Positions 34,644 through 43,392 of a stretch of DNA of 64,000 nt are shown here, in pieces. The translations under genes and the position numbers were made by a program. The first letter of the stretch is position 1, and each line of letters opens with the position of its first letter. The notes under the pieces are model-generated. The model did no database searches and had not been told where the DNA came from. It was given only the letters and a program-made list of their open reading frames with translations. Origin of the DNA: Anaerolineales bacterium (lineage in GTDB: Bacteria; Chloroflexota; Anaerolineae; 4572-78; J111); contig JABTUW010000005.1 of NCBI GenBank assembly GCA_015075185.1, positions 682,001-746,000 of the forward strand, in the 5' to 3' direction.

Positions 34644-34717
34644 AACGTAAAGCGTAAAGCGTAAAGCGTAAAGCGTAAATCTTTACGCTTTACGCATCAC
34701 GCTTCACGCATCACGCT
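34644..34717. repeat. GTAAAGC tandem repeat with inverted partner
   Basis: Four to five tandem GTAAAGC units followed by the complement (CTTTACGCTTTACGC) and ACGCATCACGCTTC units. The whole forms a long potential hairpin in the gap between fwdD and the 69-codon gene, and its end overlaps the last codons of fwdD. Confidence 0.75.
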
Positions 34718-35055
34718 ACCCGCTCCACCTCCACCTCCAGGTTTTTGGAGAGGGGCATACCGGTGCCGGCGGTGTCGCCGCCCATCAGTTGACTCGACGA
34801 GGGGCCGTACGCCAGGAAGAGGATGCCCTCCGGCAGGTCTTCGGCTTTGCGACCCTTGCAGCGCAGCACGGTCTCGCCGGTGTGAGAGCGCAGCCGCACG
34901 CTGTCGCCCTCTTGCAGGCCCAGGCGGGCCATATCGGCGACATTCATTTCCAGGGTAGTGGTGACTTCAACATATTCACCTTCCAGTTTGCTTACATTGA
35001 GACTAACGCCTTGTTTGCTCGAGCGTCCGGCAATCAGAGTCATTGTCTCCGCCAT
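34711..35055 (-). CDS. fwdD: Formylmethanofuran dehydrogenase subunit D (molybdopterin-binding, FwdD type)
   Basis: 114 residues. The pattern LEMNVADMARLGLQEGDSVRL is the start of the molybdopterin-dinucleotide-binding beta barrel, and DLPEGILFLAYGPSSSQLM with DTAGTGMPLSKNLEVEVE matches FwdD/FmdD (LPEGmv..p.GPwaN......est.GmP..k.v.v.v). In archaea this subunit completes the pterin site of FwdB. It is not part of the methylotroph Fhc hydrolase complex as I know it, so its presence argues for an active dehydrogenase. GGAGG precedes the ATG. Its likely promoter, with two operator motifs, lies 280-350 bases upstream. Confidence 0.87.
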   Translation of the reverse strand: MAETMTLIAGRSSKQGVSLNVSKLEGEYVEVTTTLEMNVADMARLGLQEGDSVRLRSHTGETVLRCKGRKAEDLPEGILFLAYGPSSSQLMGGDTAGTGMPLSKNLEVEVERVA

Positions 35056-35192
35056 AGAGGGCCTCCTTAATAGTAGACGGTAGACAGTAGACGGTAGACA
35101 GGGGGATTATGAGTCTCTGCAATCTACTATCTACTATCTGCTGCTTTGCTACCTGTTACGTTTTCTTTTTGATTCGTGTTACTATATTTTAA

Positions 35193-35268
35193 CAAAAAAC
35201 ACCCGATTTTTCGAGTCTCGCAGCACTTCATTGGGCAAAGAGACGGTTCAGTGGAAAAAACCGGGTGT
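35193..35268 (-). terminator. Terminator or attenuator upstream of fwdD
   Basis: On the minus strand ACACCCGGTTTTTT pairs with GAAAAATCGGGTGT, with GTCTC/GAGAC able to extend the stem inside the 42-base loop, and the stem runs straight into TTTTTTGTT. It lies between the predicted TSS (about 35330) and fwdD, so it could end the ATP-grasp transcript or attenuate fwdD. Confidence 0.55.
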
Positions 35269-35336
35269 CTAAGTAGTTGCTGAGATGGTGAAGGGTTGCA
35301 GGCACGCGACCCCTGACTGTCTTCAGCCCTAGCCCC

Positions 35337-35402
35337 AGTATAGATTTGTAGCCTGCTGAGCATAAGTGACATATATCCTTATTGTGGGTGATGTTTGTCA
35401 TT
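35337..35402 (-). promoter_or_regulatory. Paired operator and -10 element upstream of fwdD
   Basis: AGTGACATATATCCTT (35365-35380) and GGTGATGTTTGTCATT (35387-35402), centres 22 bp apart. On the minus strand TATACT (35337-35342) is centred 33 bp from the nearer motif, giving motif centres at about -42 and -64 from the predicted start. No good -35 hexamer is seen, as expected of an activator-dependent promoter. It points at fwdD, the 69-codon gene and fwdB. Confidence 0.6.
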
Positions 35403-35467
35403 CTCATGATCAGGACTAAAAATTTGGGCGAGATGTATTATAAGCGATTGGTGTGAGCTCCGCCAGA

Positions 35468-36622
35468 TTACGGTAGGACGGGTTTGAGCCGGGTTCTGAG
35501 CGCGGCGGCCTGGGTGTGTAGCTGGTGCAGACAGGCCGCAGGCGTCGCTGCGGTGGTCAGGAGGGTGCAAATGGGCTGCCGGCGATGGATCTGCTCATGC
35601 GGATGCGGAATGTCGCGGATACCCTCAGCCGCCCAATCCCTCGTATCACCTACGGTCACATCATGCGGGGCGTAGACAATGGCCTTGCCCGCTGCCGGCC
35701 CGGTAGCCAGCGCCTGTTCCAGTCCAAAATGCGGCAGGTGGCCGCTGAACGACTGGACGTGCGCCTCAAAGACACGCAGTCCGTAGGCCAGATCAAACAG
35801 CTCTAACGAGGCCGAGGGCCGGGGGTTGACCTCCAGGGTCCAAACGCGCCCGGCTCGCCAGATGAAGTCCAACCCGTTGACGCCCCACAGCCCAAACGTC
35901 TGGCTCAGGTGCGAGACGATGGCCCGCGCTTCTGCAAGCAGAGCCGCTAACTCATCCGGCGGCAGGCGGGGCGGGGCCAGATTGCCGCAGTAGTGAAAGC
36001 CGCTGGCGCCAAAGGCCGGCAGCCCCACCAACTGCTCGGTTAAACCCAATAAAACGGCCTCTCGACCATTGGCCACAAAGGCCGCTGAACCGACCATGCC
36101 CGCCAGCCGTTCTTGCAATATCCCATCCTCTGGTGGGCGTCCCTTACGCCAAAGACGGATGCCGTGCCCGCCGCCGCTGTGGAACGGCTTCCATAACCAG
36201 GAACGGGTCTTATCGGGGGCGTGGCCCGAACCAGGCCAGATCGTTTCGGGAAAGACAAAACCCCCGGCGTACAAAGCGGCCGCCAGGTGAGCCGGATCAC
36301 GCACCTGGGCCAGCGTCTCCGGGCCGTTACCCAGCAGGCGCCGCCCTTGGCTCAAGCGAGCCACTTCGGCCGGGTAATTCTCCAGATTGGCGCTGTAGAC
36401 GACAGCAGATGCGGCCAGATCGCCGGCTGCATTGACCAGCCCAGCCACGCTGTAGGGCAAGTTGTAATCACGCAGCAGAGAGCGGCTGGGGCACAAAGCT
36501 TGCAGGTCGGTATCGCCAAAGTAATCCAGGGCTATGACCGGGTAGCCGGCCCGCACCGCCAATTCCGCCAGCATCCGCATGGTCAGTCCGACCAGTAAAA
36601 TCGGCTGGAACTGGCTGTTCAT
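35468..36622 (-). CDS. ATP-grasp ligase of the H4MPT/methanofuran cluster (COG2232-like)
   Basis: 384 residues. N-terminal ILLVGLTMRMLAELAVRAGYPVIALDYFGDTD is a Rossmann-like ATP-grasp leader; WLWKPFHSGGGHGIRLW is the ATP-binding loop and WGVNGLDFIWRAGRVWTLEVNPRPSASLELFD the metal-binding E.NPR. Relatives sit in methylotroph H4MPT clusters and probably form an amide bond in cofactor assembly; a tyramine-glutamate ligase (MfnD) role is one candidate. AAAGG is almost adjacent to the ATG, a weak start. A terminator separates it from mtdB. Confidence 0.75.
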   Translation of the reverse strand: MNSQFQPILLVGLTMRMLAELAVRAGYPVIALDYFGDTDLQALCPSRSLLRDYNLPYSVAGLVNAAGDLAASAVVYSANLENYPAEVARLSQGRRLLGNGPETLAQVRDPAHLAAALYAGGFVFPETIWPGSGHAPDKTRSWLWKPFHSGGGHGIRLWRKGRPPEDGILQERLAGMVGSAAFVANGREAVLLGLTEQLVGLPAFGASGFHYCGNLAPPRLPPDELAALLAEARAIVSHLSQTFGLWGVNGLDFIWRAGRVWTLEVNPRPSASLELFDLAYGLRVFEAHVQSFSGHLPHFGLEQALATGPAAGKAIVYAPHDVTVGDTRDWAAEGIRDIPHPHEQIHRRQPICTLLTTAATPAACLHQLHTQAAALRTRLKPVLP

Positions 36623-36627
36623 CCTTT

Positions 36628-36675
36628 GTAAAAAATTAGACCTGACGGGTACGCGGTCGGAAGACCCGTCAGGTC
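36628..36675 (-). terminator. Rho-independent terminator after mtdB
   Basis: Perfect 12-bp arms GACCTGACGGGT / ACCCGTCAGGTC with a 13-base loop; on the minus strand the stem is followed by TAATTTTTTAC. It stands between mtdB and the ATP-grasp gene. The arms also resemble a widespread palindromic repeat, so it may have dual origin. Confidence 0.75.
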
Positions 36676-36698
36676 ATACAATTGGGGGGCGCTCCGTC

Positions 36699-37556
36699 TC
36701 AAACTAACTCTTTGGCGACTTGATAGACTGACTCGGCGTCCATAAGGATATCATTGGCTTCAAACAGCCTGGCGATACAGGTGCGATGCACCTTCATTTT
36801 ACGCCCGCCGATGCCTAGCGCCCCAAAGGAGATGCGGCCCTCTCGCTCGCTGCCGTTATCATTCATCTCAATGCCTTCGATGCCCAGCGGCGGCACGGCG
36901 TTGATGTCGGCGATCAACTTAAGGTCTGGCAGATTGGTCCAGACAGCCCGGCTGACGACTTGCGCCCCGGCGGCTCCGCAGGTAAACAAAGCGACTGCGC
37001 CTTCCAGCACTTTTCTGGCCGAAGCGTCATCAGCCAGCGCTGCGCCCTCCACCTTGACCCCGAAGCGCTTGCTGACGATTTCAGCCGCAGCCTGGGCCCT
37101 TTGCAGCGTCCGGGAGGTCAGGACGACGTTCGCCCCTTCGCCGGCCAGCATCCCGGCCGCCCGCATGCCAACCGGCCCGGTGCCTGCGCCAACCACGACC
37201 CGCTGGCCGCGCACAGCCATCGCCTTGACGATCTTGGCTACCCCGGTCGCTGCCGTCGTATTGCAGCCGTTCGAATCAAGCATGACTGAGACTTTAAAGG
37301 GGCCGAAGAAAGTCTTTTGGACGGCGGCCAACAGCGCTTCGCCGGCCGGCACGTTGGAGCCCCCAATCCAGATGGCGGTGTTCTTCAGGTCAGGAATACC
37401 GCGGGTGAAAAAGGCTCCTTGCACCAGCCCCGCTACATCTTCGACGGCAACATTGCCGTAGCTGAGCACGTCATCAACCCCGGCATCATAGGGTACGATG
37501 CGGTCAAACGAGCTGGGATGCTTATCACTGTCCAGTTGGATTAAGAGCTTTTTCAT
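36699..37556 (-). CDS. mtdB: NAD(P)-dependent methylene-H4MPT dehydrogenase (MtdB)
   Basis: About 285 residues: KKLLIQLDSDKHPSSFDRIVPYDAGVD, SNVPAGEALLAAVQKTFFGP, MLDSNGCNTTAATGVAKI, the dinucleotide-binding VVVGAGTGPVGMRAAGMLAGEGANVVL, and DINAVPPLGIEGIEMND. These are MtdB/MtdA signatures, not those of the F420-dependent Mtd. It oxidises methylene- to methenyl-H4MPT. The Met 13 codons into the frame is chosen; GAGAAG precedes it. The preceding gene (DUF2193-like) is 180 bases upstream, with a hairpin between. Confidence 0.95.
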   Translation of the reverse strand: MKKLLIQLDSDKHPSSFDRIVPYDAGVDDVLSYGNVAVEDVAGLVQGAFFTRGIPDLKNTAIWIGGSNVPAGEALLAAVQKTFFGPFKVSVMLDSNGCNTTAATGVAKIVKAMAVRGQRVVVGAGTGPVGMRAAGMLAGEGANVVLTSRTLQRAQAAAEIVSKRFGVKVEGAALADDASARKVLEGAVALFTCGAAGAQVVSRAVWTNLPDLKLIADINAVPPLGIEGIEMNDNGSEREGRISFGALGIGGRKMKVHRTCIARLFEANDILMDAESVYQVAKELV

Positions 37557-37625
37557 TATGATCTTCTCGTTAGCAGACAATGAAATGAGGGGCAAAATCC
37601 GCCCACTCCTTTTTTATGCTGGCTT

Positions 37626-37664
37626 GCCCGCGTGCAGGTTGGGTAGGCCGCACTGCACGCGGGC
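37626..37664. repeat. Hairpin between the DUF2193-like gene and mtdB
   Basis: Perfect 12-bp arms GCCCGCGTGCAG / CTGCACGCGGGC separated by 15 bases. No U-run on the transcribed strand. Probably a palindromic repeat or mRNA-processing hairpin. Confidence 0.7.
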
Positions 37665-37736
37665 TAATGTTACCTCATCTCCTCCTGATTACAAAATCTG
37701 TGACTTCCCTGGCGAAGCAGAAGTCAGGGACAGGGC

Positions 37737-39281
37737 TTAGACGCTGGCCGAGCGCTGCTCGTAGCCAACCACCGGGTCGGCGCCCATGCCCTTGTTGACA
37801 CCCAGGCCGAGGTTGGTCCAGCGATACTCGGTCGCGCCCCAATCCTTATCAATGCGCAGCGGGAAGGAGGCCGACTCGGGATGCAGGGCCACGACGTGGG
37901 TCAGCATGGTCGCCGTGACCGGCTCGCTGGTCAGCAGGCAGGGGAAGTCGGCGAACTTGAGCATGGTGCCCACGCGTTGGGTGATGGCGCAGGGCGGATA
38001 GGTGTAGCGATGGATGTTGGCCAGCACGTCGTGCTTGTCAACCGGGCCGAGATCAATCTTGACCCCGTCAATTTCGCCGCCACCGCCCAGCGGTTTGGGT
38101 TTGAGGGTGTTCCAGCCTTTCCAGATGGACATCATCAGGTCCACGTTGTGCAGTTCGGCCGCCGAGTCGCGGTTGGGGTTCATGGCTACCATGTTGTGGA
38201 AGCGGTTGACCAGCAACTCGATGACGCTGGGGATCGGCATGTAATCCAGCATGAATTCATAGGCCATCAAGGCCGCACTCGTGCCAACCGCCAGCGAAAC
38301 CACCCCGTACTCATTCTTGAAGCCTTGATCCAGACCGCGCTTCAGGGTGCTTTCCAGGGCTGCGGTATGGGCCTCAAAGATGGCCATGACGATGGGGTCT
38401 TGGGCAAAGTTGAACATGGTCTGGCTGTTGTGGTGGGCCACATCGCCAACACAGTAGGCCGGGACGCAGACGACGTTGCCCGGATGCACGCCCTTGGCCA
38501 GAGCCGCCTTGACGGTCGGCTTCATGCGCTCTTTGTACTGCTTCTGGTATGCGGCGGTGTCGAAGGAGCTGTGGCCGCCGTGCCCACCCAGGTTGTGGCC
38601 CAACATGATCTTGGTTTGGGCCTCCGAGGGGGTGTCATAGATCATCTGCAAGGTGGCAACTTCATCGTCGAGGGCGGCATCCAGCGTTTTGCCGGCTTCC
38701 ACCGAGCCTTTGAAGGCGGCGCCCAGGCCATAGGAGGTGGTCATGCCAAAGGATTTGGCCGCCAGAATGGTCTTTTTGTGATCTTTGGGGATGTCCAGGC
38801 CCACCAGAATCCGGTTGACGACGTTGGCGGTCGAGCCGGGGCTGAGGGCAAAGTCTACCACGCAGGTTGGCCCATACAGGCCGCCATAGAGGCGGGCGGC
38901 TTCGCGGCCAATCAGAGCGCGGTTCTTGGGGATGGCATCAATGAATTTCTTGACCGAGGCCTTGAAATCGGGCTGCTCTTCATAGAGGATTTCCATGATC
39001 GGGCCGGTCTGATAGTGCTCGACAAAGGGATCGTCTTCGGGCCGGACTGTCTTGGTCAGTGACTTGAGGATGTCATAGTGGGCGTTGACTGAGTCGACGT
39101 GGAGGGCTATAACTTCAGGCAGTTCATTCTCAACGGCCTTCATGCCGTTAACGGCGTCAACATAGGGCTGAGCATCGGTGATTTTGAATTCGGTACCTCG
39201 TTTGGCCTTGATGTTGGTCACATCAGCCTTGAGGGCCGCCAGGGCCTGACCTACCATTGCTTCATGGATAGCTTTTGACAT
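37737..39281 (-). CDS. DUF2193-like protein shared with methanogens (function unknown)
   Basis: 514 residues, soluble, no signal peptide. Notable segments: FKITDAQPYVDAVNGMKAVE, TVRPEDDPFVEHYQTGPIMEILYEE, YGPTCVVDFALSPGSTANVVNRIL, VPAYCVGDVAHHNSQTMFN and PPCAITQRVGTMLKFADFPCLLTSEPVTATM. From memory this is the DUF2193 family of methanogenic archaea; I know no function for it. Conserved Cys and His residues suggest metal or cofactor binding. AAGGAGAACCAAATT before the ATG gives a sound start. It heads a segment with mtdB, so a role in the H4MPT pathway is plausible. Confidence 0.65.
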   Translation of the reverse strand: MSKAIHEAMVGQALAALKADVTNIKAKRGTEFKITDAQPYVDAVNGMKAVENELPEVIALHVDSVNAHYDILKSLTKTVRPEDDPFVEHYQTGPIMEILYEEQPDFKASVKKFIDAIPKNRALIGREAARLYGGLYGPTCVVDFALSPGSTANVVNRILVGLDIPKDHKKTILAAKSFGMTTSYGLGAAFKGSVEAGKTLDAALDDEVATLQMIYDTPSEAQTKIMLGHNLGGHGGHSSFDTAAYQKQYKERMKPTVKAALAKGVHPGNVVCVPAYCVGDVAHHNSQTMFNFAQDPIVMAIFEAHTAALESTLKRGLDQGFKNEYGVVSLAVGTSAALMAYEFMLDYMPIPSVIELLVNRFHNMVAMNPNRDSAAELHNVDLMMSIWKGWNTLKPKPLGGGGEIDGVKIDLGPVDKHDVLANIHRYTYPPCAITQRVGTMLKFADFPCLLTSEPVTATMLTHVVALHPESASFPLRIDKDWGATEYRWTNLGLGVNKGMGADPVVGYEQRSASV

Positions 39282-40011
39282 AATTTGGTTCTCCTTTTTT
39301 CACTAAAAACAGTCTTCATCTTTGAAAACGTCTTGAGGTATCTTTACCTCAGCCTTACCGCAAAATGGTTGTTAAAATGTAATTTAAGTGAATTTTTCAC
39401 CCCCTTTCGCCGCAAATTTTGGGTAATGATATTTCCTGAAGAAACTATCTTAATTCGAGCAAAAAGATGATGATTGTCGGTAGATAAGATGACATCTATC
39501 ACTAGCAGTTTAGAGTATTTTCATTTACTCTAATAACGAGAGATTTCCGCTTTTTCCTCATCACGCTGACCAGGCCAAACAACACAATACTCAAAAACGG
39601 TAGCACTCCTGAGGCGCGTCATCAGGTCGCGACTCTGTGGGTTAGGGGATAGTCAGCTCAGTGAAGCGGAATTTTGCAAATACTGATTTTTTTGGGATAA
39701 TTAATAGATAAGCGCTGCTGAGGACGCTTGGCAACGTTTAAGCTGCTTTCTCCTTTCTTCAGCACCTTCTTCTATTTCTGATAGGGTGATGTTATAGGGT
39801 CTGACTATAACATGATAAACCTTCGCCCTTTCCAAATCATTTCTAACTTCTTTCCAACCTCTTTCTGCGCTGTTTGAGAAGCATAGCTATTTGAGGAAAG
39901 CTCTCAGGCTAGAGGTGACTGTGGCTTTGGTTAGCAATGGGTTCGACCCTTTTCAGTAGCCCGCCAGAAGACAAAAGCGCCAGTCACCTGAGTAGTTATA
40001 AGGAAGAATCA
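39282..40011. promoter_or_regulatory. 730-bp divergent intergenic region with paired operator-like motif
   Basis: GATGATGATTGTCGGT (39466-39481) and GATGACATCTATCACT (39488-39503) are weaker copies of the operator, again with centres 22 bp apart. TACTCT (39526-39531) lies 33 bp from the nearer motif in the + direction, but is a poor -10. TGAGGTATCTTTACCTCA (39334-39351) is a small hairpin in the leader of the leftward gene. The remainder shows no gene. Confidence 0.4.
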
Positions 40012-43000
40012 ATGACGCCTCTTTTCCGGCTGCAATTGTTAGGTCCTGTGCAAGTGGATCGAGATGGTGAGCCAATCCAGGGTTTTAAATCTCGCAAGGC
40101 CCTGGCTCTCTTGTGCTATCTGGCCGCGGAGAGCCAGCCTGTCGCACGCAGTTATTTGGTGGAACTCTTCTGGCCGGATCAAACCGAAGCCCGGGGCCGA
40201 AATAATTTGAGCCAGGCCTTGCACAATATTTTGAGCCTGTGGCCGGGCTGTTTTGAGGTTAATCAACAAACTGTTCAATTCTCGGGGCAGGGTTCAACCT
40301 GCCTGGACATAAAACTGTTCAATGAACTGGCTGCCCGGAATGAAGTTAATGCCCTGGGGATGGCCGCCGACCTGTACCGGGGTGACTTTATGGCCGGGAT
40401 GTATCTGGATGGCTGCCCCGAATTTGAGCAGTGGCTCAGGCTGCAGCAGGAAATCTGGCAGCAACGGGCGGCTCAGATACTGCGAGACTTGATTGCTCAT
40501 CACATCAGCCAGAAGGAAATCGAGCCAGCGCTTCAGTTCATTTCTCGCCTCCTGACCATAGACCCCGGAGATGAAGAGGGACACCGCCAAAAGATGGAAA
40601 TCTTGGCCCGGTGTGGACAACGCAGCGCTGCCCTGGCTCAGTATGAAACCTGTCACCATTATTTAAGCGAAGAATTGGGGGTGGAGCCGGCCACAGAGAC
40701 AGTTCAGTTATATGAACAGATTCGGGCCGGCGAGTTAAGTCAAGAAACACAAAGCGTGGAGTTTGGCGGCAAGCTCCCTCGCCCTGCCTCACCTGCCCCT
40801 GCTTCAGTTGTCCCGATTTACAACAACCTTCCGGCCCAATCTACCTCCTTCATCGGGCGAGAATCAGAACTGGCCCTTATTGATCAGTACCTGAGTAGTT
40901 CAACCTGCCGCCTCTTAACCATTATCGGCCTGGGGGGCATTGGGAAAACTCGCCTGGCCCTCCAAGCTGCTGCAACCACGGCCAGGTTTCGGCATGGGGT
41001 TTGCTTCGTCCCTCTGGTCTCGACCAGCTCAGCGGAGTATCTCACCTCTGCTATTGCCGACGCCCTCAATTTTTCTGCCTATGGCCGGGGCGATCCCAAG
41101 ACCCAGCTTCTAAACTACCTTAGCCCCAAGGAAATGCTCCTGGTGATGGACAACTTTGATCATTTGATCAGCGGCGCCAACTTACTGGTAGAAATTTTGG
41201 AGCATGCTCCCCACATCAGAATATTGGTTACCTCCAGAGAACGCTTGGGTCTCTATGAAGAGTGGGTGCTTGACCTGCAAGGGCTGCCTTTTCCTGAAAG
41301 TGAAGATATCCAGCAGATCGAAAGTTACAGCGCCGTGCAGTTGTTTCTACAGCGGGCCCAGCAGGCGCGGGCAGATTTTTGGTTGAGATTTTTAGAAAAA
41401 CCGGCTGTGGCCCGTATTTGTCGCCTGGTCGAGGGTCTCCCCCTGGGCATAGAGTTGGCTGCAGCCTGGACCCGCTCCTTTTCCTGTGAGGACATTGCGG
41501 CCGAGCTGGAAAAGAACCACAACTTTTTGACCACTTCGCTCCAAAATATTCCGCCACGACATCGCAGCGTGCGGGCCGTGTTTGAACATTCCTGGGGACT
41601 GCTCTCAGAGGAGGAGCGCAGCGTATTCAGGAAGTTGTCTGTTTTTTGGGGTGGCTTTAGTCGAAAGTCAGCCGAGGAAGTTGTCGGCGCTTCTGCTTTT
41701 CTGCTATCAGCTTTGGTAGACAAATCTTTGCTCCGCCGGACAGCCCCGGACCGCTATGAAATCCATGAGCTTTTACGGCAGTATGGGGCCGAAAAACTGG
41801 CCGATAATCCCGATGAGAAAAAAGAGGTCAAGGGTCAACATTGTCGCCATTACGCCGAATTTTTACAGGAGCAAGAGGCCCTTCTGAAGAGGGGAGAACA
41901 AAAGGAAGCCCTGGAGGCTATCAGCCTGGAAATTGACAATGTGCGCGCTGGGTGGCAGTGGGCGGTCGCCAACAGGAGCGAACAAGATTTCGAGAAGTAT
42001 CGCGAGGTTTTGTTCCTGGTCCATACAATGCAGAGTTGGTTTCAGGAGGGCGAAGCTGTCTTCAAGCAAGCTGCCGCCAGTCTGCGTCAAGCCAGGGAAA
42101 AGGCCAATTCCGACCGGAAAATAGATAAAATGCTGGGACATGTTCTGGCTCGACAAGGCGTCTTCTGCGCCAGCCTGGGCCGCTATGACCAGGCCAGAGC
42201 CATTATGCAAGAGGGTCTGGCTATTTTTCAAGATCCCGCCATCCGCCAGAGTTCACCGCTGGGACTCAATTATTTAGGGGCTATTGCCTGGGCCTTGGGC
42301 GAGTACGTTGAAGCCAAACAACTCTGCCAGGAAAGTTTGACCATCACCGAAAAGACGGGAGATCGCTGGAAACAGGCCCTGATTCTTGAATATTTGGGCA
42401 TGATTGCCGTTAGCCTGGGGGAATATGTTGACGCTAAAGCGATAGCGCAAAGAAGCCTGGCCATTTTCAGGGAATTTGGCTATCGGAGCGGCATCGCCTT
42501 TTCTCTAAACCTGCTCGGCATCGCCACCCATAATCTCGGCAAGTATCGCGATGCCAGGCAGCTCTGCCAGGAGAGCCTGGCGATAGCCAGAGAGATTGGG
42601 GATCGCTGGGAAGAGGCTTTGTCTCTGGAATACTTGGGCATGATCGCTATTAGCCTGGGCCAGTATACGGAAGCTCAAGCCCTGGCTCAAGAGAGTCTGG
42701 CTATTTTTAGAGAGTTTGGCTATCGCAGCGGCATCGCCTTTTGCCTGAACTTGCTGGGTACGGTGGCCCGGAATCTGGGTGAGTATGGCGAAGCCAAACG
42801 GCTTCACCAAGAGGTTTTGCAAACATGTAAAGCGCTGGACTACTCCTTGGGTGTTGCCATAACTTCTTACTATTTGGGGCATACCGCCTATCTACTGGGA
42901 GAACACACAGAGGCCAGGCGGTTGCTAACCGACAGTTTGACCCTGGCCAGGAAACTGGCCTACCAACGAGGGATTACCCAATCGCTCAATGCTTTAGGGA

Positions 43001-43365
43001 GTGTGGCTTATGCGCTGGGGGAATACAAAAAGGCCAAGAAGTATCTGCTTGAGGCGCTCAATGCGACCCAAAAAATCCATGCCCTGCCCATCATATTAGA
43101 CATTTTTTTGGAGTTCGCTAAACTTTTTATCGAGGAAGGCCGAACGGCGCAGGCCATGGAATTACTCGCTTTTCCCCTACACCATGCCGCCTGCAAAAAG
43201 GAGACCAGGGATAAAGCCAGCGGCCTCTTGGCGAAACTGGCCACCGAACTCCCCGGCCCGGTCATAGCTACGGCTCAAGAAAATGGGAAAACTAATCAAC
43301 TCGAACATGTGGTGGCAAAATTACTCAACGAGAGAGTAGTTGGACCAGAATGGGCCTGTTCCTAG
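40012..43365 (+). CDS. AfsR/SARP-like regulator: OmpR-type HTH, BTAD, NB-ARC ATPase, TPRs
   Basis: 1,117 residues. The start MTPLFRLQLLGPVQVDRDG and FKSRKALALLCYLAAESQPV form a winged-helix DNA-binding domain (about 1-95); YRGDFMAGMYLDGCPEFEQWL to EELGVEPATETVQLYEQI is the BTAD (about 100-245). An NB-ARC ATPase follows with P-loop GLGGIGKTRLAL and Walker B LLVMDNFDHL (about 280-600), then ten or so TPRs. It should be a transcriptional activator switched by a signal bound to the TPRs. An 80-residue, two-TPR block is duplicated almost unchanged. The ATG after AAGGAAGAATCA is chosen over one 75 bases upstream. DUF1464 follows by 27 bases. Confidence 0.88.
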   Translation: MTPLFRLQLLGPVQVDRDGEPIQGFKSRKALALLCYLAAESQPVARSYLVELFWPDQTEARGRNNLSQALHNILSLWPGCFEVNQQTVQFSGQGSTCLDIKLFNELAARNEVNALGMAADLYRGDFMAGMYLDGCPEFEQWLRLQQEIWQQRAAQILRDLIAHHISQKEIEPALQFISRLLTIDPGDEEGHRQKMEILARCGQRSAALAQYETCHHYLSEELGVEPATETVQLYEQIRAGELSQETQSVEFGGKLPRPASPAPASVVPIYNNLPAQSTSFIGRESELALIDQYLSSSTCRLLTIIGLGGIGKTRLALQAAATTARFRHGVCFVPLVSTSSAEYLTSAIADALNFSAYGRGDPKTQLLNYLSPKEMLLVMDNFDHLISGANLLVEILEHAPHIRILVTSRERLGLYEEWVLDLQGLPFPESEDIQQIESYSAVQLFLQRAQQARADFWLRFLEKPAVARICRLVEGLPLGIELAAAWTRSFSCEDIAAELEKNHNFLTTSLQNIPPRHRSVRAVFEHSWGLLSEEERSVFRKLSVFWGGFSRKSAEEVVGASAFLLSALVDKSLLRRTAPDRYEIHELLRQYGAEKLADNPDEKKEVKGQHCRHYAEFLQEQEALLKRGEQKEALEAISLEIDNVRAGWQWAVANRSEQDFEKYREVLFLVHTMQSWFQEGEAVFKQAAASLRQAREKANSDRKIDKMLGHVLARQGVFCASLGRYDQARAIMQEGLAIFQDPAIRQSSPLGLNYLGAIAWALGEYVEAKQLCQESLTITEKTGDRWKQALILEYLGMIAVSLGEYVDAKAIAQRSLAIFREFGYRSGIAFSLNLLGIATHNLGKYRDARQLCQESLAIAREIGDRWEEALSLEYLGMIAISLGQYTEAQALAQESLAIFREFGYRSGIAFCLNLLGTVARNLGEYGEAKRLHQEVLQTCKALDYSLGVAITSYYLGHTAYLLGEHTEARRLLTDSLTLARKLAYQRGITQSLNALGSVAYALGEYKKAKKYLLEALNATQKIHALPIILDIFLEFAKLFIEEGRTAQAMELLAFPLHHAACKKETRDKASGLLAKLATELPGPVIATAQENGKTNQLEHVVAKLLNERVVGPEWACS

Positions 43366-43392
43366 CCAAAACATTACCAAGGAGAAAGAATA

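Noticed and set aside
35056..35330. Known molybdenum-cofactor riboswitch upstream of fwdD
   Set aside because: I could not identify the conserved moco RNA core by eye; only a terminator-like hairpin is supported.
37881..39062. 393-codon + frame opposite the DUF2193-like gene
   Set aside because: Antisense artefact; the minus-strand gene has the better start and family-like segments.
39930..39960. GGTTCGACCC resembling a tRNA T-loop
   Set aside because: No acceptor, D or anticodon stems can be formed around it.
42290..42780. Long direct repeat as a possible assembly duplication
   Set aside because: The copies differ at many positions and both encode intact TPRs, so gene-internal duplication is more likely; noted in the regulator entry.
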